DNA of 64,000 nt, from the NCBI GenBank assembly GCA_964036315.1, contig OZ038487.1, forward strand, positions 57,876,842 to 57,940,841, read 5' to 3'. The DNA comes from Acanthosepion esculentum (taxonomy: Eukaryota > Mollusca > Cephalopoda > Sepiida > Sepiidae). Under the pieces are notes generated by a model, which worked only from the letters and a program-made list of their open reading frames with translations, made no database searches and was not told the DNA's origin. This document shows positions 10,935 to 22,203 of the stretch, one piece after another. Position 1 is the stretch's first letter; each line of letters begins with the position of its first letter. Position numbers and translations under genes: made by a program.

Positions 10935-11260
10935 TTGACCTGGCATCTGTGACCTTCCGACCGCCGTAACGGAGCTCCCCTGCATATTTTCTCTAAATAC
11001 TTCCATAAAATTGTTCTGATGAACTTTTCTCTTTATCAATTTAAGTACAGTACTAGACTGGGGGTAAGGTTTCATCATTTTACAATAGAAATGGCCAGTT
11101 CTATGCAAGTTCTATGCTAATAGTTTTTCTGTTGCACTTCTCGCTTGTGGAACTCTCTTCTGCCTTCTTCTTTTCCAGTCAACTTTAATCTTCAAATCTT
11201 TAAATTCAATGTCAGTCATTACCTTCTGTTTTCTTAATTTGTGTTCTCTCCTTAATAATG
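10935..11260 (+). pseudogene. CR1/Jockey-like LINE C-terminal fragment
   Basis: Broken frames give ARTSRLWNSLLPS-like and NLQIFKFNVSHYLL-like peptides. These correspond to the PRTSRRWNSL...YNLQKFK.NVNR ending of the same LINE family at 31430-32140 and 62085-62380. Frameshifts and stops throughout. Confidence 0.6.
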
Positions 11261-11289
11261 TTTTATTTTTCTCATATTCTAAAGTATTT

Positions 11290-11950
11290 ATTGATAGTTA
11301 CATAATCAATATGTTTCTTTTTGTCCCCTCCTTGACTTCTCCACGTCCACAGGCCTTTTGCGTGTTCCTGTAATCAGATGTTGGTCAACCACTGGATCCA
11401 TTTTTCACCGCGCTCATTTCGGGATCCTAGACCAAATTTGCCGACTATTTCGACTTCTCGTTCATTTCATAACTTGGTACCCAAATCTCTTACGATGATA
11501 GTGAATTCTTGGAATTTACATAGAGTCTTGGCGTTGCCGAGGGAATTGTAAAACCTATCGATTTCCTCTTCCGTGTTCTCCGCTGACGGTGCGTATACCA
11601 CAACAATTGCTATGTTAAAGGGTTTCCCCTTTCAGTTTAACAGGATTCTGTCTGGGATTTGAGTGTAACTCATAACATATTTCTTCATGCCGTTATCTAA
11701 TATTAACCCTAGATTTCTTTCATTTTTTTCTCCCCACCTACATGTATTATCCTTGGTTTGTCGCTTATGAAGTCCTCATTACTTACCCATCTGTTTTCCC
11801 ACACACCTAGAACGTTGATATTTATAATATCCATTTCTTGTTTCATGTATGCAAGGTTGCCACATTGGTAAAGCATCCTTACGTTCCATGTTCTGATTAG
11901 TGATTATTGTTTTTGCAAACAGTCGCTAGATAACGTTCCGATGACGCCTG
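11290..11950 (-). pseudogene. RTE-like LINE endonuclease domain, inverted piece
   Basis: Read on the minus strand from about 11900 to 11290, this is the apurinic-endonuclease-like domain of an RTE/BovB-related LINE (the kind seen in 'craniofacial development protein 2-like' models). Recognisable parts in order: WNVRMLYQCGNLA; VLGVWENRWVSN; KPRIIHVGGEK; GKPFNIAIVVVYAPSAEN; GKFGLGSRNERGEKW; and a DYVTIN-like end. Stops and shifts interrupt it. It faces away from the matching reverse-transcriptase piece that starts at about 12150, as expected from a 5'-inverted (twin-primed) insertion. Confidence 0.75.
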
Positions 11951-12149
11951 TTGCTCATGTGTGTATTTCCCGGACGATGAATTGTTTTTGAGGAACCATT
12001 TTTCGCTATATTTATTTTGCGAACAGTTGTTGGAAGAAGGTCTGGTGAAACCTGTCGCACGTATCTTCCCTTACCGGTCGAATAGTTACCTCCAGGATAG
12101 TTAACCCATTACATGTCATTATACGTAATATTTGTATTGTTTATTGCCA

Positions 12150-13045
12150 CGATTAAAAAATGACTAATAAATTAGAAAGGAGTGTAAGACAAGGATGTGT
12201 CTTATCGCCGGATTTATTCAACTTATACAGTGAGGAAATTCTAAGATAATTAGATGTCTTACCAGAATCCATTAGTGGCGGCCACAATCTTAACAACATA
12301 AGATATGCAGATGAAAGTGTTGATGGAAAGTGTTGCAGACATGGAAAGAAATCTATAAAAGTTCCGACAGAAGGTAACGATGGAAAAATGAGAAGAATTG
12401 AGTGAATATTAACCGCTAGAAGATGGAATGCATGTTTGTCAGCAAAAGAACGAGTCCAAATTGCAGATTAAAAATCGGGGATACTAAAATCAAACAAGTG
12501 CAAAAATTGAGATGTTTGGGAATTGTTCTCACAGAGGCCAGAATGGGTGACACTAAGATTCGATGACGCACTGGGATGACCAAAGAAACAAAGAAAAGAG
12601 TACTGAAATGTTACGTGATATCTATCTTCCTTTATGGCAGTGAATGCTGGATAATCTCAAAGATGAAGAATAAACTTGAAGCAATAGAAATGTTCAACAG
12701 AAAGATGCTGAGCATGCCATGGAACGAGCATTTTAACGAAAATAGAAACAAAAAGGACACTTAGCATCAGAAAGACGCAGTTTAAATTTCTGTGGCACGT
12801 AATGAAGAAGGGGATACTCACAGGGTTGATTAAGGGAAAGAGGGACATGAGAAAGCAGTACGAAGCATATTTGATGGGCTTGACAATGTGGAGGGTAGAA
12901 CAGGGTTTGGGAAAAATAACAGACAAGACTTATTAAGAGCTACAAAGAACAGAAATATGTGGACGGCCATTATCTCCTAAGTCCTGAAGGGACACAGCAT
13001 ATAGAAGACAATGACGCGTTAGAACATTAGGAAAAGAGGAATTAT
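12150..13045 (+). pseudogene. RTE-like LINE reverse transcriptase fragment
   Basis: Begins with VRQGCVLSPDLFNLYSEE, a classic reverse-transcriptase motif, then NNIRYADES, where the catalytic YADD is degraded to YADE. Later come KMECMFVSKR, KLRCLGIVLTE, KRVLKCYVISIFLYGSECW (12600-12650), the MFNRKML region, and TKNRNMWTAIIS-VLKGH at the C-terminus. Several stops. The 62-residue frame at 12576-12764 is part of it, not a separate gene. The longest continuous piece of this family in the window. Confidence 0.85.
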
Positions 13046-13149
13046 CATTATTATCAGATTTGTGTACTCAGTGTAAGTATAGCAACCAAGATGAGTATAC
13101 GAGGTCGAATAGAAATACAATTATTGAAATAGAAGCACAATGATTGATT

Positions 13150-13890
13150 TAAGGAATAGGTATTTTTAAATATTATTAATATTTTCTGCCTGCCGTCAGC
13201 ATGGCTGATGCTAAACTCCACGGGAGCAACACTCTGCGTCATCTACGTTTTCTACTGATATAAAGTAGAGCGACTATATTGAATTAATGTCTACATCTAC
13301 TGCTGTGGAAGTTGGTTTGTTGTGTCTCGTCAGCATCCATCTTGCACATTTATAAATCTACCATTCGTCCGTATACCGAGTATTGTTGTCATAACTGGTT
13401 TCATGCCTGCTGTTGTATGTCTTGAGATTCTTGACAAAATTCAATGAAGGATCTGTAATGTAATCGATCCTGGCCCCGGCATCTCGACTTTTTCACCGGC
13501 ATGATGTGGCTTTCCCCTGTCTTTTTCTGCAAATATTTTATTGGCAAGTGTTCTGATAAGATTTTCTCCATTGTGCCTCGACTAGACGAAGTTAAGCATC
13601 CAACTAGGTCTCACTTATATCACTGTTGAACCAGAAAGATGCAACGGCTACTTCTGTTCTACCAATGTCTTTTCTCGCACATCTTACATGTGGAACTCCC
13701 GATGTTGTGTTTTCCTTACCACCTACAGCCTTCAGTTATTTAAATCCAACGTCAATCGCTATCTTCTATCTCCCTGAACCCGTGTTCCTTTATTTTCTTT
13801 TGCTCATTTCTTCTCACTAATGTCGTCTCATTCGTTCACTTCTTGTAATTCTAAACGTCCTTGCTTGGACTAATACGTTTAAAAAATCTT
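13150..13890 (+). pseudogene. CR1/Jockey-like LINE C-terminal fragment
   Basis: Frames with stops give PAVSMADAKLHGSNTLRHLR, STIRPYTEYC, MS-DS-QNSM and FFCKYFIGKCSDKIFSIVPRL, followed by the FSHILHVELP-type end. The order matches 31430-32140. This is the end of the reverse transcriptase and the C-terminal tail of a non-LTR element. Confidence 0.7.
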
Positions 13891-14039
13891 TCTGTTCCCA
13901 CCAGAGACTGTCAGTGGTCATCACTACAACTCAACTTAGTATCGTTCTCATTACGTCAAAATCACCCTCGCTTGAAACTTCTGATTTTTAACGTCATGCA
14001 TTTCTATGGAATCCAAATTATTCGTCTATGTGCTAAGAA

Positions 14040-14640
14040 CCTGAGTGATCATTGCTCCCCACAACCCCCTGTAGCTTTTAGAAACGTTTGTTCCTTTGTC
14101 CCACCCCTATGTCATTTTCCCATCGATTCACTCAAGCTTGTTAGGTGGGTTGTCCATTACCTTCCTCTATCCCCTCCTGCATTCGATATGTCCTGTGAGT
14201 GTCAAATATTCCAAGCCCTCTTTCCTTATTACGCCTCTTAGACATTTCTATTGTCTCTCTCAAATTCTGAGTATGTGGCCTTTTTGTTTCCATTCTCCTG
14301 AAGACTTCTTCGTTACTTTCGCGCTCCGTCTATGGTATTTTCAGCATCATTCGTACGCGATCCATCTCGGATATTCTCAGTATATTTCTGTAGAGCCATG
14401 TTTCTGTTGCTTCATCTATGAGGAGATTGACCAACATTCACTCTCATATGGGATAAGTGATATTAAATAATAGTTTAGCACTCATTTATTTGGTTCCAGC
14501 TTAACTTTTGGTAGTCATCTTTAGCGATTTCAATGGACCTTCGGATTTTCTCGTCACATTTTCTATTTTCTATGAAAAGATATTTAAATTTTCGCTTTTA
14601 TTTGATTTTTGGTTGTATGCAAACAAGAATGACAATATAG
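14040..14640 (-). pseudogene. RTE-like LINE fragment (3' part)
   Basis: Minus-strand peptides include KCDEKIRRSIEIAKDDYQKLS, a platform typical of the family's post-thumb region, then broken SHMRVNVGQ, EMWLYRKML-like, and RGRQWTTHLTSLSE-like pieces toward 14100. Interrupted by stops. The plus-strand frames at 13861-14470 are shadows. Confidence 0.65.
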
Positions 14641-14730
14641 ATAAAAATAATTCGTATAAATAAAAATAAGAAAAATTATATAAAAATTGAAATAAACAAT
14701 TAAATTGTACAGAGATATTTTAAGGGCTCA
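14590..14730 (-). repeat. AT-rich module shared with 29090-29230
   Basis: TTGATTTTTGGTTGTATGCA, ATAATTCGTATA and ACAATTAAATTGTAC are repeated in order at 29090-29230. In both places the module directly precedes (in the coding sense) the same KYL...E.RKCDE.IRR LINE segment. Confidence 0.6.
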
Positions 14731-15599
14731 GTATTTTTTTCTTTGTTTCTAACAAACTTTTCCTGTTTCTTAATATTTTGATAAGTTTTTGGAAGATATC
14801 TTTTGCTATTCCAATGCGCGTTCAAATTTCGGTGTCGCATGTTACATATAATTGATAGGCAATAAGTTATTTCTGGCTTATAAACGAAAGATCTTAGACA
14901 GCATACTATATTTATATACAGGCAACATACTGCATAAAAAATACAATTTATTCTTAACATAATAACAATAGCTTATTTTTTCTTTCGCCTCTGTATGACA
15001 GGAAAGCAAATTTGGTTTCTGTGTATAAAACAGATGTTTTGCGATCTGTTGTGTCGAATAATTAATTATCTAAACAACTGAATTCTTTCTCGAATATTCA
15101 ATACCTTCAGACTATTCAGAAGAGTTAGCGAGTCCTTGAAACTTCGACTGTAAAGTCTCTAGGGGGCCTGGCACTGACTAGATATAATCCCATCACCATT
15201 CCCGACGAGGTCATTTTAATGGACCGTAATTACAAAAGAAGTTAGTGACTACAAGCTCTGGGGCAAACAGGATTAACAACAATCCTGGGTAGATAACCGT
15301 GTACTCTAAATATTACGGATGCAGAAATTATTTCAATTAAATCATTTTTGCAGCTCTCGGACCAGGTCTTTGTGTTTATCTAATGTATTTCATCGCTTTA
15401 AATCCAAAAACATTTATGGGTTGATATCTATATATACATTTATTTATGGTTTTTACACATGTGATTATTTATTCAATATTTCGATCGTATACCGTTCAGC
15501 CATGTTTAGGGTTCAACTTTTTGACGGAAAGGAAATAACATGGATTAGTTGATTTTTGTGTTATTTCATCGATATGATGTCGTTTCTTGTTATTTCCTG
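14731..15599. other. Unassigned spacer
   Basis: Mostly AT-rich with a slightly GC-richer part at 15120-15300. Small frames on both strands have no recognised similarity. Confidence 0.45.
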
Positions 15600-15984
15600 T
15601 TGAACCAGAGTAGACTTTTTTAATCACTTCACCCCAATCAAGGCAGTAATGCCACTGATAATAATAGAAGAACGGTTCCCTCTTGCCTTTAGAAATTCTG
15701 CATAGACATTTTCTTAAACTTGCTCTATCCAAAGCCCTATCCATACTTTCAATTGACACTCATCTTTTTGGGGTTAGGGCATTTTTTAAACAAATTTAAT
15801 CATTTCACCACAAGCAAGGGGACAATGCCACTAGAATGCAGTGTATTACAGAGAGTAAAAGTGAAAGAAACAAAGGACTGGGAATAGGGAGGACTGAGGG
15901 AAGGGTATAAAATGAACAGGGTTCAAGAAGATCGAACATGGCTACTGACGTTGAATTAAAATTTTTGAAGATCAGTTATCAGGA

Positions 15985-16251
15985 TGTTGTGGTAGGATCC
16001 ACCTAATTTGCATAGTGGAGTACCGACCATATAAATATGGTTGGTACCGGGAAGAGGGGAACGAATCAAGAGATTCAACCAGAGATTCTGCCCGACTGCG
16101 ACTCAGTCAACACATTCTCCAGCAACGGTCTTCCCAGGAATATACAAAAGACTATATGTAAATATTGTGTACACTTTCTTGTTTCAATACATTTTGTTCT
16201 ACGTACATTTTGTGTTGCATTATTATTCCATGCATTAGTCAAGTTTCAACA
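15985..16251 (+). mobile_element. Solo LTR, family 1, copy 1
   Basis: Starts TGTTGTGGTAGGATCC and ends AAGTTTCAACA (TG...CA), 267 bases, with a TATA box at about 16029 (CATATAAATATGG). The flanks CAGGA (15980-15984) and CAGGG (16252-16256) are a 5-bp target duplication with one mismatch. Comparison with the uninterrupted LINE at 43060-43075 confirms the insertion point. No internal retrotransposon sequence remains. Confidence 0.85.
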
Positions 16252-16530
16252 CAGGGGAGCAAAGAAATCGAAGATAATTTCACTGGTGGGAATTTCGAGA
16301 AACTAAACTGTTGGAGTAGAAGTGGCGGTTTCATCTAGCTAGTTCAACAGTAAAACGGCGGGACCTAGTTGCCAATCTCGTAGCACGATTAAATTCATGT
16401 AGTCGGGGCACCAGAAAAAAAAAGACCAGATGAAAATATTTGTTGAAAACACAGAAGTAAGCTACGTCACGTCGGTGAGAAAGTGATTGAAGTCGAGTTT
16501 CCCCGGTCAGGATCGATTCCATTACAGATC

Positions 16531-16799
16531 TGTTGAAACTTTACTAATGCATGGAATAATAATGCAACACAAAATGTACTTAGAACAAAATGTATTGAAA
16601 CAAGAAAGTGTACACAATATTTACATATAGTCTTTTGTATATTCCTGGGAAGACCGTTCCTGGAGAATGTGTTGACTGAGTTGCAGTCGGGCAGAGTTTC
16701 TGGTTGAATCTCTTGATTCGTTCCCCTCTCTTCCCGGTACCAACCATATTTATATGGTCGGTACTCCACTATGCAAATTAGGTGGATCCTACCACAACA
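16531..16799 (-). mobile_element. Solo LTR, family 1, copy 2 (inverted)
   Basis: Inverted copy of 15985-16251, 269 bases, bounded by TGTTGAAAC and ACCACAACA as read on the plus strand. A perfect 5-bp target duplication AGATC lies at 16526-16530 and 16800-16804. It interrupts the LINE coding region. With copy 1 it forms a 270-bp inverted repeat with a 279-bp spacer. Confidence 0.92.
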
Positions 16800-17110
16800 A
16801 GATCCTTCTTTGGATTTTGTCAAGAATCCTGTGATGTACAGCAGGAGCACCAGACCGCATATGTCAACAGTATTCGATGAACGAATGAATGGTAGATTTA
16901 TAAATGTACAAAGTGGATTCAGACGAGAAAAGATTTCTGGCACGACACATGAAACAAGTTTACTAGCTGCAGGCAGGAAGTTGCGGAGAGCCAAGATCGC
17001 CCATATCTTGAAGGGACACGACACAGAGAAGAAGATCGGGATATTTCAAGAGCATGTGGAAAACGAGCGTTGCTATATATATGTGAGCAGTACCTTTTAT
17101 TAGGTAAGTT

Positions 17111-17504
17111 TAAAACACCAACCAAGGAGTTTCTGCTCAAATCAGCAACAACAGAAAGACAGCTTTCAATGTAAATTTTAAATAAATGGGGAAAGTATTG
17201 TATTTTCAAGATACTAAACATATTGATATAATATCTAATAATAGTAACAATAGACCCAAACCAACAAGCACACAGACGTTGGAAACTAATACCGCGTGTT
17301 TTGGGAAAGCCTCTTATCTCTTCAACATAATAATCATTAAATAATAAAAACTACTGAAATTACATTTTAAACATTAAATGCTACTGGTCAGGATTTACGC
17401 CTCTTTAATGAAGAAATTAAACCTATTATAGGTCATTATAGTAAAATAATAGTTTCTTGCTTTTCTACGCTCTTGCTTTGAAATATATTATTACTAAGTT
17501 CTTT
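17111..17504. other. Unassigned spacer
   Basis: AT-rich, nothing recognised. Confidence 0.5.
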
Positions 17505-17506
17505 TA

Positions 17507-18745
17507 CGGGGGTTGGCTGAAATGTTCATAGGCTGACAACCGAAGGATGATGCTACAGCTGTGAAATCTTGCACGAATTAATTTCATCTTTGTACTAATA
17601 ACGGTAGTGTTTCTTTTATGTAAACTGACTATTCGGAGAAGACTTCAAATATAACTAGTATCCTCTTCTATTGAAAATGGACAAAATTTGGCATCGCGCT
17701 CTTATCAAGTATCAACAGAAAAAGGATTTAGTCCCCAAGGACATTCATGTTAACATGGTTGCTACATTCGACGATGACGCTCCAGCTTTATAAACAAGGG
17801 TAAATGTGGGCAGTTTAATTTGGGAGGAGGAAGGGTGGGTCTAGATGGTGACCCATGATCTGGGCTTTCTGCAGCTGCCACCATCGAGTAATACAATGAT
17901 CATATTCATCACATGGTGATGGATGGTAGGCGATTTACTATAAACCAACTAGCCAATGCTTTTAGCATAATCCGTGAGACAGCTAAGAATATCCGGCGCA
18001 ATGAACTTGGCATGACGAAGGTTTCTACTTGACGGAGACCATGTGTTCTGACACATGATTAAAAGCGAATTAGGCTGATCACATCACGGGAACGTCTGAC
18101 ATTGTTTGAGGCAGATCCAACTGGTTTCCTTGAACATTTACTAACCCAGGTGATGGGTTCATCTCTTTGGGCCAGAGACAAAGAGACAATCCCTGTAGTG
18201 GAAACATCACTCCTCACCAGTTCCAATGAAGGCCAAGATCATTTCATCTCCAGAAAAGTTGATGGTTTCATTTTTCGGGATGTAAATGACCTGGTGTTTA
18301 TTGACTATGTTCAAAAGGGCTACAAAAACAATGGAGAGTAAATATGTCAACATGCTGAGGTACTTACAAAAGGCTATCAAGATGAAATCCCAGGAAAACC
18401 GATGAAAAAATTGTTCCTTTAGGACAATGTTCCAGCAATTAGGTCATTGGTTACAATGGCTGCTGTGCGTGACTCTGACTATAAATGGGTTGATCACTCT
18501 CCCTATTCTCCTGGTTTGGCCCCATCTGACTATCCAGTATCGCAGTGATGGTCACATCATATCCGCGGTTGATGACGTTTTTGAATTTTTGAACAACAGG
18601 TTGAAAGCTTCTTCACCAATGGGATCCAAGCACTGCTACACAGACGGAAGAAATATGTGGACTGTAAGGAGACTATGCTTAAAAATAAGCCTCATATGTT
18701 CACATTCCATGAGCGTATCTTGGTTAACGTTTGAGCCGACCCTCG
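17507..18745 (+). mobile_element. Full-length dead mariner element
   Basis: 1,239 bases, the usual mariner size. The ends CGGGGGTTGGCTGAAATGTT and (inverted) CGAGGGTCGGCTCAAACGTT match, and TA flanks both sides (17505-17506 and 18746-18747). Transposase begins at ATG 17677 with LIKYQQKKDLVPKDIHVNMV. Then come, in shifting frames, VHHMVMD-like HMVMDGRRFTINQLANAFS, RNELGMTKVST, LTHD-KRIRLITSRE, LFEADPTGFLEHLLTQ, FIDYVQKGYKNNGE, and finally DNVPAI and YSPGLAPSDY, the second and third catalytic Asp regions. Stops and frameshifts are many, one directly before DNVPAI, and the first catalytic Asp region is lost. Non-functional. Confidence 0.92.
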
Positions 18746-18864
18746 TATAAGAAATGTGAAATCGGGCCATGGGTGATTACGTTTCTCCACAACTTCCTAT
18801 CTTTTGTTGCTCTAAGTAAGATTTCGACGTTTTACAATGCCTTTATTTCCATTTTCCTCATTGA

Positions 18865-19395
18865 TTAGGGTACTCCATGTCTCTGCTGCTTCCAATGCTC
18901 TCAATATGTTAATTTGGGTACACTGTGTCTCTACTACTTCTAATGCTTTCGAGATGTTAATTAGGGTACTCTGTGTCTTTGCTGCTTCTAATGCCCTTGA
19001 GATGTTAATTAAGGTACTCTGTGTCTTTGCTGCTTCCAATGCTTTCGAGATGTTAATTAGGGTACTCTGTGTCTTTGCTGCTTCCAATGCCCTCGAGATG
19101 TTAATTAGGGTACTCTGTGTCTTTGCTGCTTCCAATGCCCTCGAGATGTTAATTAAGGTACTCTGTGTCTTTGCTGCTTCTAATGCTCTCGAGATGTTAA
19201 TTAGGGTACTCTGTGTCTTTGCTGCTTCTAATGCTCTCGAGATGTTAATTAGGGTACTCTGTGTCTTTGCTGCTTCTAATGCACTCGAAATGTTAATTAG
19301 GGTACTCTGTGTCTCTGCTACTTCTAATTCCCTCGTGATGTTAATTAGGGTACTCTGTGTCTTTGCTGCTTCTAATGCTCTCAAGATATTATGTT
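18865..19395. repeat. 48-bp minisatellite, 11 units
   Basis: Eleven head-to-tail units of 48 bases starting GGTACTCTGTGTCTTTGC, with the central units 92-100 percent alike and the outer ones diverged. Because 48 is a multiple of three, both strands stay open. The minus strand repeats the 16-residue ALEAAKTQSTLINISR about eleven times; the plus strand repeats a hydrophobic MLIRVLCVFAASNALE. I see no start context, splice site or flanking coding sequence, so I treat it as a tandem repeat and not a gene. Confidence 0.9.
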
Positions 19396-20142
19396 AATTA
19401 TTAGATTCTTCAGACCCCGTTTCCTCATTATGTGCCTGTCAGTAGAACCACATAACCGTCGCTTCGTTACTTCCTCATATCTGAAAGAATTGTTAATAAT
19501 TCTGTGCCATTTAGGAGATTAGCATTAAAAACGTAGTTTACTTTTCACTTGTCTCCAATAGAAACTCTTCCCCCGTTATGTGTCTCCTAACTTTCATCTG
19601 TCTCCTGATTGTAAGTATAAGTTTTGCCGTAGTTTCCAGGGTAGGTGCAAGGGTCTCTTGTTCCCACCGACTTTATAATACGCCCACTCGAATCTATTAT
19701 AGCTCCAGATCTATGATATGGGGTCCTCACTCAGCTACTTCCCAATTTTAATTTGTATTCATATAAAGTACAAATTTATTGTAACCAAATTATACATAAT
19801 AATGGATTATGTACAGTAGAGTGGAACAATTCAAGTAGAAAAATTAAAAATAAATACAATGTATCTAAATACAAATTAGAGACATGTAATAATATATCAT
19901 TCCATCTTATATAAATCAACAATGTTTAGCGGCAATTTTTGATATCAAATCGAGATTATTTTTGTTAAAAGTTTAATAATTTAAACGTATTCAACATTAT
20001 GGATAAACAATAGTGAATTTTATATAATGTGTTTTTCGACTTAGATTGAGTACCTGGAATTATACAAGAAAGACCTCAGTATGATGTGAAACTTCGCGAA
20101 AATTTTTCATCCTTTAATAGTCAGTTGTACTTAGTTTAATTT
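19396..20142. other. Unassigned spacer
   Basis: No recognised element; AT-rich from 19740. Confidence 0.5.
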
Positions 20143-20147
20143 GTAAC

Positions 20148-20390
20148 TGTTATGATTACTTACCTATAACTACAGAATGAACTCTTCCTAACACTATGTA
20201 TACTACGCCTCTCAAGAGAGAGAGACAGAGAGACGAATCGAGTCGAGCCGATAGTAGTTCACTCCAAACCAGACTGACAGTCATACTAACACCTTCCACA
20301 TCTTGTATTACTATTTCGTGTAATATACCTTCTTTATTTCTACTCTTGTGTTCGTGTTGTTCTTCCTTGGTCCTAACCTGGACCATAACA
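20148..20390 (+). mobile_element. Solo LTR, family 2, copy 1
   Basis: 243 bases, starting TGTTATGATTACTTACC and ending GGACCATAACA, with inverted 7-base tips TGTTATG/CATAACA. A perfect 5-bp target duplication GTAAC lies at 20143-20147 and 20391-20395. A second, inverted copy is at 61390-61627. The small frames on both strands here are LTR noise. Confidence 0.92.
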
Positions 20391-20560
20391 GTAACGTATA
20401 TAGATGTAGGTAGAAAAATTCAATGTTGAAAAGATAACGCGGGTCACAAAGCCCTTCCCGGGGCCTTCAATGGGCCTTCCATACCCCCGTCGGAGAGTTC
20501 TGGGTTAGTACTCATTGTCCAGATATTCCGTCCATGGACTCATGATTTTTCGTTGTTATA
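20391..20560. other. Unassigned, GC-richer
   Basis: GGGCCTTCAATGGGCCTTCC direct duplication near 20460-20480; nothing else recognised. Confidence 0.4.
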
Positions 20561-20770
20561 ACATCTTTGTCATTTCAAGTGTCTTATTCAGCTGAGGAGA
20601 TTATCCAGCATTCACGCCCACATAGGGAATTAGATATTGCATAGCAATTCAGTTTTCTTTTCTTTGTTTACAAAGAAAATTTCCCATTTCTTAAAACTTT
20701 GTTTAAGGTATTAGAAAACCTCTTTCGCTATTCCTATGTGACTTCAGAATTTTGCATACTAATGGAATTC
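20560..20770 (-). pseudogene. RTE-like LINE scrap
   Basis: The plus-strand words CTTAAAACTTTGTTTAAGGT and GCTATTCCTATGTGACTTC parallel CTTAATACTTTGCTTAAC and GCGATTTCAATGTACCTTA at 28980-29040. These encode, on the minus strand, the KL-K-L region of the RTE-like LINE. Confidence 0.5.
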
Positions 20771-20984
20771 AGAAATGGAATACAATTCTTTATTATCTGT
20801 CTAAGGACAAATCGAAGACATTGTCGTCTAGTCGTAGCAAATACTTCATTACCCGACTAAATTGAGAAATGAAATTCTCGTGGCTTTTTGTTTAATCAAC
20901 TCAGATCATTTATTGAATGTATTTACAGGCAGACAGTACACTGCACAGATGAAAATTGTTTATATCTTATGAACATTATTTAGG

Positions 20985-20985
<1 letters not shown>

Positions 20986-21054
<69 letters not shown>
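20986..21054. repeat. (TA)n microsatellite
   Basis: About 34 TA units. Confidence 0.95.
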
Positions 21055-21057
<3 letters not shown>

Positions 21058-21515
21058 TTTATATATATTTGTGTGTGTATGCGTGAGATGTTACCAAAAT
21101 GTTGATAAAGAATGAGATAAAAAATGAATAGTGTGAAAATGAAATAGAAATGCAAATAACATCGGAATTTAATTAAAATATTGAGTTTGCAGAGAAAATT
21201 AAAAAATCTAGAAGCACTGAAGAAATGTTAGAAAAAGCCCACTTTTTCGTGTTCTAATCAATTCGAATTGTATTAGCTCCACAGTCGAGTAGCTATATGA
21301 AGTTATCCATTGTTTCTTCATTAACTGTTTCCTATATACAAAAAGACTTAATATAAACAAAGAAACTTATATATATGCATGTATGTATGTATGGAATTAT
21401 TTATGTATTTCATGTCTGCCAATGTTGTGCTAGTGGCTTTAAAAGTCTATCTGGTTTAGAAATATATACGTTGAAAATTTTACGATGATATACTTTGATC
21501 ATTATACTTTAATGG
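21055..21515. other. Unassigned spacer
   Basis: AT-rich, nothing recognised. Confidence 0.5.
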
Positions 21516-21517
<2 letters not shown>

Positions 21518-21560
<43 letters not shown>

Positions 21561-21589
21561 CATCCTCTTCCATTTATGGATATCTATCT

Positions 21590-21680
<91 letters not shown>

Positions 21681-21747
21681 TATATTATTCTATTTCTTTT
21701 ATTCCTCCCTTTCTTCCTATCTATCTCATTCTCTTCCTTTCCTATCA

Positions 21748-21796
<49 letters not shown>

Positions 21797-21809
21797 ATCC
21801 TCTTCCTTT

Positions 21810-21880
<71 letters not shown>

Positions 21881-21944
21881 CATTCATTCATTCATTTTTC
21901 TCCTTGGCTTTCTCTTTTTCTTTCTAGCTTATTCTATTTCTATA

Positions 21945-22003
<59 letters not shown>

Positions 22004-22152
22004 ATATCTATCTATCTATCTCATTCTCTTCATTTTATACATACATGCATATATATATATATATATACATATATATGTATATATACATATATATATTATT
22101 CTATTCCTTTTATTCCTCCCTTTCTTCCTATCTATCTCATTCTCTTCCTTTC

Positions 22153-22201
<49 letters not shown>
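21518..22201. repeat. Higher-order (ATCT)n/(TA)n block
   Basis: Four (ATCT)n tracts (21518-21560, 21747-21796, 21946-22020, 22155-22201) alternate with TA tracts. The joining sequences also repeat: TCCTCTTCC.TTTATG at 21562, 21798 and 22021, and TATTCTATT.CTTTTATTCC with CTTTCTTCCTATCTATCTC at 21685 and 22093. The block therefore grew by duplicating a composite unit as well as by slippage. Confidence 0.9.

Positions 22202-22203
<2 letters not shown>

Larger units (their letters stand above)
15600..17110 (-). pseudogene. CR1/Jockey-like LINE split by two solo LTRs
   Basis: The coding sense is minus, from about 17110 down to 16325. It reads LRNFLPAASKL, CTFINLPFIRSSNTVDICGL and GFLTKSKEG up to the LTR at 16531-16799. 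It resumes on the other side with LQSLSHRRDVAYFCVFNKYF, VPRLHEFNRATRLATRSRRF and TVELAR. From 16325 to 15600 is the 3' region, matching 42656-43080; it carries the second LTR at 15985-16251. Without the two insertions the reading frame is nearly continuous, so the LINE was in fairly good shape when hit. Confidence 0.8.

Noticed and set aside
18812..19397. Two 190-residue frames as protein-coding exons
   Set aside because: Both follow from a 48-bp period; no start, splice or flanking coding signal. Kept only as a repeat and a finding.
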